This document shows positions 7,821-14,070 of a DNA stretch of 17,652 nucleotides, one piece after another; the first letter of the stretch is position 1; the number at the start of each line of letters is the position of its first letter. Source of the stretch: an uncultured Cellvibrio sp. (GTDB lineage: Bacteria; Pseudomonadota; Gammaproteobacteria; Pseudomonadales; Cellvibrionaceae); the NCBI GenBank assembly GCA_946886255.1, contig CAMPIG010000045.1:1-17652 (forward strand), given 5' to 3'. Below the pieces are notes generated by a model. The model saw only the letters and a list, made by a program, of their open reading frames with translations, searched no databases and was not told the DNA's origin. A program made the translations under genes and the position numbers.

Positions 7821-8969
7821 ATGATTCTCGCCAACACCGAAGATTTCCGCCGCCTGGCACGTAAACGCCTGCCCCACTTCCTCTTTGAATATATTGATGG
7901 CGGCGCCTTCAGCGAAACCACCCTGCGCAACAACCAGCACGACTTGCAACAAATTTCATTGCGTCAGCGCGTATTGCGCGACGTGTCAGAGGTGTCTACG
8001 CAAACCTCCTTATTCGGTCAGTCCCTGGCCATGCCACTGGTCCTGGCGCCGGTGGGCATTGCCGGCTTGAATGCCCGACGCGGCGAGGTGCAGGCAGCAC
8101 GGGCAGCGCAGACGGCGGGAGTACCTTTTTGTTTATCTACTGTGTCGGCCTGTTCTCTGGATGAGGTGTGCAAAGCAGTCAACAGCCCCATCTGGTTTCA
8201 GCTTTATATGATCCGCGACCGGGGTTTTCTGCGTGAGATGCTCGCCCGCGCTTATGCGGCGGGCACGCAGACGTTATTGTTCACCGTAGATATGCCAGTG
8301 CCCGCCACGCGCTATCGCGACATTCGCTCGGGCCTTTCGGGCGGCAGTTTGCTGCGGCGCAAACTGACGCGCATGACACAGGTTATGACCAGACCGGGTT
8401 GGGCCTGGGATGTCGGTTTATGGGGGCGGCCACACAATCTTGGCAATATCGTTCCTGTACTGGGTGAACGTGCCGGTATTGATGATTTCTGGGCCTGGCT
8501 GGGCAAGAACTTTGACCCCAGCGTGCGCTGGGAAGATATTGATCGCATCCGCGCCGAATGGCCTGGCAATTTTGTTATCAAAGGTATTCTTGATCCGGAG
8601 GATGCGCGCACAGCAGCCTCGATCGGCGCCGATGGCATCGTGGTATCCAATCACGGCGGACGCCAGTTGGACGGCGCAATTTCTGCTATTCGCGCACTAC
8701 CGCGTATCGCCGATGTCGTGGGTGACGATCTTCCGTTGTTGATGGACAGTGGTATCCGCAGCGGCCTGGATATGGTGCGTGCCCTTGCACTTGGCGCGCG
8801 CGCGGTGATGATCGGCCGCCCCTGGGTATATGCACTTGCCGCACGGCAACAAGCGGGCGTCAGTGAATTGTTGAGTATGTTCGCTCACGAAATGCGCGTT
8901 GCTATGGCATTGTCGGGCTGTACCGAGGTCGCGGATATCTCACGCGATATGGTTGAAGTAAACCTTTAG
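7821..8969 (+). CDS. lldD: FMN-dependent L-lactate dehydrogenase (alpha-hydroxy-acid dehydrogenase family)
   Basis: This 382-residue protein belongs to the FMN-dependent alpha-hydroxy-acid oxidase/dehydrogenase family and is close in length to E. coli LldD (396). Visible hallmarks are the N-terminal FEYIDGGAFSE (22-32) with active-site Tyr24, LAPVGIAGL (75-83), the catalytic-base motif SNHGGRQLDG (276-285) with His278 and Arg281, DSGIRSG (309-315), and the phosphate-binding GARAVMIGRPW (325-335). It oxidises L-lactate to pyruvate and in E. coli passes electrons to the quinone pool at the inner membrane. It starts at an ATG preceded by GAGG. It is divergent from fucP, while the fucose route on the other strand produces L-lactate, so it most likely consumes that product. 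Glycolate or mandelate specificity is the main alternative. Confidence 0.87.
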   Translation: MILANTEDFRRLARKRLPHFLFEYIDGGAFSETTLRNNQHDLQQISLRQRVLRDVSEVSTQTSLFGQSLAMPLVLAPVGIAGLNARRGEVQAARAAQTAGVPFCLSTVSACSLDEVCKAVNSPIWFQLYMIRDRGFLREMLARAYAAGTQTLLFTVDMPVPATRYRDIRSGLSGGSLLRRKLTRMTQVMTRPGWAWDVGLWGRPHNLGNIVPVLGERAGIDDFWAWLGKNFDPSVRWEDIDRIRAEWPGNFVIKGILDPEDARTAASIGADGIVVSNHGGRQLDGAISAIRALPRIADVVGDDLPLLMDSGIRSGLDMVRALALGARAVMIGRPWVYALAARQQAGVSELLSMFAHEMRVAMALSGCTEVADISRDMVEVNL

Positions 8970-8971
8970 GT

Positions 8972-9046
8972 GTAGGTCGGATTAGCGTCAGCGTAATCCG
9001 ACGCTGGGTAAATCTGTCGGATTACGCTGACGCTAATCCGACCTAC
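8972..9046. repeat. 31-bp perfect inverted repeat made of two REP-like hairpins (BIME-like)
   Basis: An exact 31-bp arm (8972-9002) recurs in inverse orientation at 9016-9046, with a 13-base spacer. Each arm is itself a hairpin: GTCGGATTA (8976-8984), a 9-base loop GCGTCAGCG, then TAATCCGAC (8994-9002). The core GTAGGTCGGATTAGCG is a familiar repeat seen in many proteobacterial genomes. Two head-to-head REP units make a BIME-like structure, placed right after the lldD stop and before the terminator. No REP-associated transposase is present here. Confidence 0.8.
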
Positions 9047-9055
9047 GATAAAAAT

Positions 9056-9094
9056 AAAAAAACCTCCGTGTCAGTAACGACACGGAGGTTTTTT
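9056..9094. terminator. Bidirectional intrinsic terminator between lldD and the GH31 gene
   Basis: AACCTCCGTGTC (9061-9072) pairs perfectly with GACACGGAGGTT (9079-9090) around the loop AGTAAC. The stem is flanked by an A-run on the left (9056-9062) and a T-run on the right (9089-9094), so it has a U-tract in either direction. It ends transcription from lldD (+) and from the GH31 gene (-, stop at 9111), which converge here. Confidence 0.93.
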
Positions 9095-9110
9095 ATTGCG
9101 TCAACGCAAA

Positions 9111-12077
9111 TTACTGCGCGCGTTTTACGGTAATGGCTTTACCGGTGTACTCCAGCGTCTCCGCCGGCTTAGCATCGAAGTTGGCGGCATCTTTGGTAGG
9201 GCCGGAAATCCAGCGCACGCTGATGCTGCGTTTCTCGGCCATCTCTTCAAAACTGCCGATACGATCACCGATGGTCAACTCACCCTTGGCTTCATCGTAA
9301 CTGACCGGGATGCGTGACCATTGACCTTTCTCGTAATCATATGAACGACCATCGTCTTCATAGATTTCAAATGCGCCATTTGCACCGGTGTACACGTTCA
9401 AGGTAAGCGGTGCATTCAGGCCTTCATCCGTGTATTGGATAGCCGGACCAGTAGGCACAATGGAACCCGCTTTTACGAATAACGGCATACGCGAATACGG
9501 TGCGGCCGCATCAATTGTCTGGCCACCTTCGTGTTTCTCTCCGGTGTAAAAATCGTACCAGCTGGTGCCTGTTGGTAGATAAACTGCACGGCTGCGCGCT
9601 TTGAATTCCACCACCGGATTCACCAAAAATGCCGGACCAAACATGTACTGCGTGTTGATATCCCAGGCCTTTTTATCCTCCGGGAAATCCATCACCAAAC
9701 CGCGCATGATGGTGCCATCTTTATGGAAGGTATCGCCCGCCAGGGTGTAGATGTAGGGCATCAAACGGTAGCGGAGTTTGGTGTACCACACCATGCTCTC
9801 ATAGGTTTCGGAGCCTTGGTCCGCGATATTAAAAATTTCGCGGTAAGGATTTTGTCCGTGAGAGCGATAAAGTGGAACAAAAGCACCGAACTGATACCAG
9901 CGCGCATTCAACTCCTGCCATTCTTCGACCTGTTCTTTATCAAGATCTGTCCAGGGGCCAACAAAACCTTTCTTTGAACCACGGAAACGGTTCTCCGGTG
10001 TAAAGCCACCGATATCAAACGTCCAGTTGGTGACACCTGCCAAGTTCACACCGATACCCGCCGCAATTTGATCCTTCATGTCACTCCAGCGCGACACGAT
10101 ATCACCGCTCCAGATGGCAGCGCCGGTACGTTGGATACCACCGAAGCCGGAGCGCGTCAGGATAAAAGAGCGCTTATCACCATCGGTATTTCGTTCACCG
10201 TGATAAACACCTTCCGCATGGGGAACCGCGTAAGCGTTAAACACTTCCGCGCCGTTGCCTAACGCGTTGGGGGTCATCAATTCTTTGCGTTTGGTGAAGC
10301 TCAGATTGGAATGAATATCGGGTTCAACCGCATCCAGCCACCAGGCATCAAAGCCGTGCACATTGATCTTGTCTTTGATCTGCCGCCAGAAAATTGCTGT
10401 GGCTTCCGGCGTGAAGGGATCGTAAAACGCATTCAGATAACCCTTACCGATCCAATCCAGATTTTCTTCTTCGATGTTGCGGTTAAGCATAAAACCTTTT
10501 GCGTTTAACTCTTTATAGTTTTCCGTGGTGGGATAAAACTTGGGCCATACCGAGATCATGATCTGGGCATTCATATCGTGCACTTGATCCACGAATTTTT
10601 TCGGGTCGGGGAAGAATTGCTTATCAAAGTCGTGACTACCCCAGGCGTCTTCCGGCCAGTAGGACCAATCCAGTACGATGTTGTCGATAGGGATTTTGCG
10701 ATCGCGATATTCTTTCAGGTTGGTGATGATTTCATCTGAGGATTTGTAACGCTCACGACTCTGCCAGAATCCGTAAGCCCATTTCGGCAGCATGACCGAT
10801 TTACCGGTCAGGTGACGATAACCCGCGATAACCTCATCTTTGTTGTCACCGACTACAACATAGTAATCAATGGCCTTGCCCGTCTCCGAAGCCAGTGACA
10901 ATTGATTTTGTTGCTCGTCTGATTGCGCATCCAGGTGACGCAAATGAAAGTAGCCGCCGTCGGGTTTCCAATCAACGCGAATGGATTTTTTCTCACCGGC
11001 ATTCATCTCCATGTAATGATTGTGATACCAGGGGTTCCAGTTCATGCGCCAGCGCTCAAGAACCGTTTTCCCATCAAAAGCGAGCGTGGCATAACCGGAA
11101 GAATACATCTTGAATTGGTGTTTACCGGAGGTCGCGGCTTCTACGCTGCCTTCAAGCTCAACACGCAGCGTATTATTTTTGTAAGCATCGGCCACTTCAG
11201 CAGGGAAAGGGTTTTCCAGGTTGGACCCTTGGCTCAGGAATTGATGGTCAAAATCTGCTTCGACGCGCGTCAGTTTTAATTCATCACCGACAAAATAGCG
11301 CACCGTCAAACCACCCTCTTTGCCTTCAGCGTCGTAGAGTTTCAACGAGGCATTTAAGGGCTGGGCTTCTTGCGGATTACCGAAACGAGTGATGGAATTG
11401 TTATCCCACAACACGCCGTAGTTACGCGATGACACAACGTAAGGAATGGAGATCACCAGGTTGTAGGTGGTCAGCTCAACATTCTCTCCAGCGTAATTCA
11501 CCTGGCCGTTCTGATGTTGACCCAAACCAAAAAAACCTTCGTCGGTGTTGCGGTTAAATTCCTGGCGAATCGCAAACGAGTCCGCATCCACCTCATCCGG
11601 ATCGCCGATGACCGGTGAAAACGTGCCGCGATTTTCTTCTTGCAGCAACAGGTTACCCGCTGCATCACGGAAGGTAATCACACCATTGGTCAGTGATACT
11701 TCTGCCGACATCGCATCCGTTTTCAGAATCAGGTTATTGCCCTGTTGGTCCGTGGAAAACGGCAGGTTGGTGGTAGGCTGCGCGACTACCTGAATACTGG
11801 GTGGAACAACAGCAAAGCTTTCACCGGGCAACGCCGTGACACGAATAATGTTATCGGCCATGACTTGCAAACGCACTTTCTTGGCTGGCCCCTCAGGCAA
11901 GGTCAGGATGACACCATCCGCCACTCGCTCCACTTGCGCCAATGATTGTACTTGTTCGGACTTGGCAGAAACGGCAGGGTTTGTTTCATTGCCGTTTTTT
12001 GAACATGCTTGCAGCAAGGCGACTGACGCCAGCCCGATTACGCAGCCTTTGATAAAATGCCTGGTCGTTAGCATCAT
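9111..12077 (-). CDS. xyl31A: GH31 alpha-xylosidase lipoprotein with PA14 insert (xyloglucan oligosaccharide-specific)
   Basis: This large secreted enzyme of 988 residues has a lipoprotein signal (LLQAC, Cys25), followed by Ser at +2, which favours outer-membrane sorting. Domains in order are an N-terminal beta-sandwich (about 50-250), a PA14-like insert (about 255-395), the GH31 TIM barrel (about 425-780) and C-terminal beta domains. The nucleophile is Asp582 in WWLDAVEPD and the acid/base is Asp659 in IWSGDIVSRW, both standard GH31 motifs. It removes alpha-1,6-xylose from the non-reducing end of xyloglucan oligosaccharides. The layout, including the PA14 insert thought to help with longer oligosaccharides, matches Cellvibrio japonicus Xyl31A. 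It is the last gene of the xyloglucan unit, 28 bases after the GH35 gene, with GAGGAA before tandem ATG codons. Alpha-glucosidase activity is the less likely alternative. Confidence 0.9.
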   Translation of the reverse strand: MMLTTRHFIKGCVIGLASVALLQACSKNGNETNPAVSAKSEQVQSLAQVERVADGVILTLPEGPAKKVRLQVMADNIIRVTALPGESFAVVPPSIQVVAQPTTNLPFSTDQQGNNLILKTDAMSAEVSLTNGVITFRDAAGNLLLQEENRGTFSPVIGDPDEVDADSFAIRQEFNRNTDEGFFGLGQHQNGQVNYAGENVELTTYNLVISIPYVVSSRNYGVLWDNNSITRFGNPQEAQPLNASLKLYDAEGKEGGLTVRYFVGDELKLTRVEADFDHQFLSQGSNLENPFPAEVADAYKNNTLRVELEGSVEAATSGKHQFKMYSSGYATLAFDGKTVLERWRMNWNPWYHNHYMEMNAGEKKSIRVDWKPDGGYFHLRHLDAQSDEQQNQLSLASETGKAIDYYVVVGDNKDEVIAGYRHLTGKSVMLPKWAYGFWQSRERYKSSDEIITNLKEYRDRKIPIDNIVLDWSYWPEDAWGSHDFDKQFFPDPKKFVDQVHDMNAQIMISVWPKFYPTTENYKELNAKGFMLNRNIEEENLDWIGKGYLNAFYDPFTPEATAIFWRQIKDKINVHGFDAWWLDAVEPDIHSNLSFTKRKELMTPNALGNGAEVFNAYAVPHAEGVYHGERNTDGDKRSFILTRSGFGGIQRTGAAIWSGDIVSRWSDMKDQIAAGIGVNLAGVTNWTFDIGGFTPENRFRGSKKGFVGPWTDLDKEQVEEWQELNARWYQFGAFVPLYRSHGQNPYREIFNIADQGSETYESMVWYTKLRYRLMPYIYTLAGDTFHKDGTIMRGLVMDFPEDKKAWDINTQYMFGPAFLVNPVVEFKARSRAVYLPTGTSWYDFYTGEKHEGGQTIDAAAPYSRMPLFVKAGSIVPTGPAIQYTDEGLNAPLTLNVYTGANGAFEIYEDDGRSYDYEKGQWSRIPVSYDEAKGELTIGDRIGSFEEMAEKRSISVRWISGPTKDAANFDAKPAETLEYTGKAITVKRAQ

Positions 12078-12105
12078 TTTTTCCTCAACTTTTATTTATT
12101 AATGA

Positions 12106-13827
12106 TTACTGCGTTTCATATGTAGCCATACGCACTTTCAATACGTGCATACGCGAAGTGAAATTCAGCCCCCAATCAGTCTGATCGCCATTCCACACTC
12201 GCTCGAACACCCATTGTCCATCTTTATAGTGACCCTCTTCTACGCGGTCGATCATAAATTTCTTACCTTTCAGCTCTGCCGACGCACCAAAAGTCACGCG
12301 CGCGCGATAACCGGTAACAAGGTATTCGTTATCACTGAGTTGTGCAATCAAGACACCGCCAGAAGATGGCTGGTTGCCCACTGGCGGGTCTATCCAGAAC
12401 ATATGGCGACCATAGGTTACCTCTGCATCCCACAAGCCCAGATCCAGCAGTTGGGTATAATTTTCTGCATTTTTCCTGGCTTCCGCTTTTTTCTCTTCCG
12501 GTGTAGCTTCGGCGTTCCAGATTTTTTCATTCGATGCATTGGTATCAACAGGCTCTGCAACCCCCCAAACCTTGCTTTCAAAACTCATTTTCGCCCATTC
12601 GCGCGCCATAGGCGCCAGTAGACGATAGTTTTGCGCAAAATGTTCGATGGCTTCATCATTCATCATTTTGGTACCGAGGGGATAATTCACGTAATCAGTG
12701 TCATCCATTCCGAAAGGCGCAAAACCAATGCCCTGATAACCCAAGGTAGAAAAGAAATAACGGGCGAAGGCTTGGTCGTTGCCAATCTCCGCCACAAAAA
12801 GGGCGTTGTCCGGACGTGAATAAATATCCAGCACCTTATCTACCGCCTTGTAATCGCGAAAATAAATATCAGGGGAGAGCATATCAATATGTGGTGCTGC
12901 GGCTTTCCAAATATCAATCACGTTATCCGTAGGACCACCGCTGGAATACTGGCCGGGCAAGCCCGGATTGAAGGGATTGCGCAAAGCCACATTTACATTC
13001 ATTGGCAAGGGCTTTACTGCCTTACCCGCCGCCGCTATTTCATCGACGTAGATGGCTATATGGTAAGCATGGAAAAATTCGTCGGCATCTTTGCCGAAAA
13101 CTTCCAACCAGGTCCCGGATTTTACGCCAAGTCTTTTCACCAGGACATCAGGCACGGGTGAATTGAAAATCTTCTGCGCTGTCGGTGAAAAATCCCTGAC
13201 GGAACCGTAAGTCCCCACTTCATTTTCCACTTGCATCAGAATGACGGTGTGTTTCTTATCGATTTTTTTCAGGTGCGACATTAACGCCACAAAGGCTTTT
13301 TTGTCCGCTTCCAATGTATTTCTGAAATGCGGCGACAGGGAATTCAATGTGTCACCGTCCTGTTTGACAACCCGAGGAAAACGTTTGTTATTCAACTTCA
13401 CCCATGCCGGCGCATAATGCGGTGCGTTATTTTTCCAGGTCGCAAACCACAGCAGATTCAGACGCAATCCGCGTTTGTGGGATTCTTTAACAAGATAATC
13501 TACAAAGGAAAAATCAAATTTTCCTTCCTCGGGTTCAATCTGTTCCCAGGCCACAGGAATACTCAAGGTATTAGCGTGCATTTTTTCCAACGTGGGCCAT
13601 ACATCTTTCAGCGCTGCGGGATAATTAGCTGAGTTGTTGGTTTGCGCACCAAGGATCAAATAAGGCTCGCCATCCACCATCAATGCATGGCGACCGTTCT
13701 GGGTAACCAGGGAGGGAATTTCCGCCGCCTGAACCTGCATGCTGTTTAAGATGATAAAAAGTAAAGCGGATGAAAGACAACGTGAAAGCAGGCTATAGCC
13801 CGTATCAGCTATACGGCGGGTGAACAT
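12106..13827 (-). CDS. bgl35A: GH35 beta-galactosidase acting on xyloglucan side chains
   Basis: From the ATG at 13827 this is a 573-residue secreted enzyme with a signal peptide ending near VQAA (32-35). The TIM-barrel start is LILGAQTNNSANYP (57-70). The acid/base is Glu203 in QVENEVGTYG and the nucleophile is probably Glu347 in FVAEIGN. A C-terminal domain (about 430-573) replaces the larger beta domains of longer GH35 enzymes. The protein closely recalls C. japonicus Bgl35A, which releases galactose from xyloglucan oligosaccharides. The open frame extends 32 codons further upstream, but that part is not signal-like and covers a hairpin, whereas 13827 has GGAGAG 6 bases before it and is followed at once by a signal peptide. 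It lies between the receptor gene and the GH31 gene, with only 28 bases to the latter. Confidence 0.88.
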   Translation of the reverse strand: MFTRRIADTGYSLLSRCLSSALLFIILNSMQVQAAEIPSLVTQNGRHALMVDGEPYLILGAQTNNSANYPAALKDVWPTLEKMHANTLSIPVAWEQIEPEEGKFDFSFVDYLVKESHKRGLRLNLLWFATWKNNAPHYAPAWVKLNNKRFPRVVKQDGDTLNSLSPHFRNTLEADKKAFVALMSHLKKIDKKHTVILMQVENEVGTYGSVRDFSPTAQKIFNSPVPDVLVKRLGVKSGTWLEVFGKDADEFFHAYHIAIYVDEIAAAGKAVKPLPMNVNVALRNPFNPGLPGQYSSGGPTDNVIDIWKAAAPHIDMLSPDIYFRDYKAVDKVLDIYSRPDNALFVAEIGNDQAFARYFFSTLGYQGIGFAPFGMDDTDYVNYPLGTKMMNDEAIEHFAQNYRLLAPMAREWAKMSFESKVWGVAEPVDTNASNEKIWNAEATPEEKKAEARKNAENYTQLLDLGLWDAEVTYGRHMFWIDPPVGNQPSSGGVLIAQLSDNEYLVTGYRARVTFGASAELKGKKFMIDRVEEGHYKDGQWVFERVWNGDQTDWGLNFTSRMHVLKVRMATYETQ

Positions 13828-13861
13828 AGTACTCTCCGATTCAATAACAACAGCCGACAAA

Positions 13862-13904
13862 TAAAAATGCGCCCACACACTTCGCAAAAAGTATGTGGAC
13901 GCGC
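13862..13904 (-). terminator. Intrinsic-terminator-like hairpin in the leader of the GH35 gene
   Basis: GCGC plus CCACACACTT (13869-13882) can pair with AAGTATGTGG plus GCGC (13889-13904), with one mismatch and a 2-base bulge. Read on the minus strand, the stem is followed directly by ATTTTTATTTG, the form of a Rho-independent terminator. It ends about 35 bases before the GH35 start codon, leaving almost no room for a separate promoter behind it. It therefore probably works as a partial terminator or attenuator between the receptor and the enzyme genes. Confidence 0.6.
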
Positions 13905-13952
13905 AAGAGCTCCAACTCGGCATAGTTTAGCGGTACCACTCAACCTCACAGA

Positions 13953-14053
13953 TTCTGGTTAATCAAAACGCATTAACCAGAACCTGACTGAGCATTCAGA
14001 CAATATCTGATACAACGCTCAGAGGCCCTTGCACCGCCGCCGTCGGCACAAGG
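13953..14053 (-). other. Run of stem-loops between the receptor and GH35 genes
   Basis: Three further hairpins fill the gap after the receptor stop codon (14071). On the plus strand they are: TTCTGGTTAAT (13953-13963) with ATTAACCAGAA (13972-13982), perfect; CTGAGC (13988-13993) with GCTCAG (14017-14022), enclosing TCAGA (13996-14000) and TCTGA (14006-14010); and a GC-rich one at 14027-14053 that pairs ten bases if G-U pairs are allowed. None is followed by a T-run. They could stabilise the receptor mRNA 3' end, be processing sites, or include an operator for a GH35 promoter in this gap. Confidence 0.45.
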
Positions 14054-14070
14054 TAACTGAAACACGCTAA

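Noticed and set aside
8970..9110. Small gene or tRNA in the lldD-GH31 gap
   Set aside because: The gap is fully explained by the inverted repeat and the bidirectional terminator; no cloverleaf or start signal is visible.
12145..12621. Plus-strand 158-codon open frame opposite the GH35 gene
   Set aside because: Lies wholly antisense to a conserved coding region; no start signal and no family features.
13828..13923. 32-codon N-terminal extension of the GH35 protein
   Set aside because: It would bury the signal peptide, it covers a terminator-like hairpin, and the ATG at 13827 has a good GGAGAG site.
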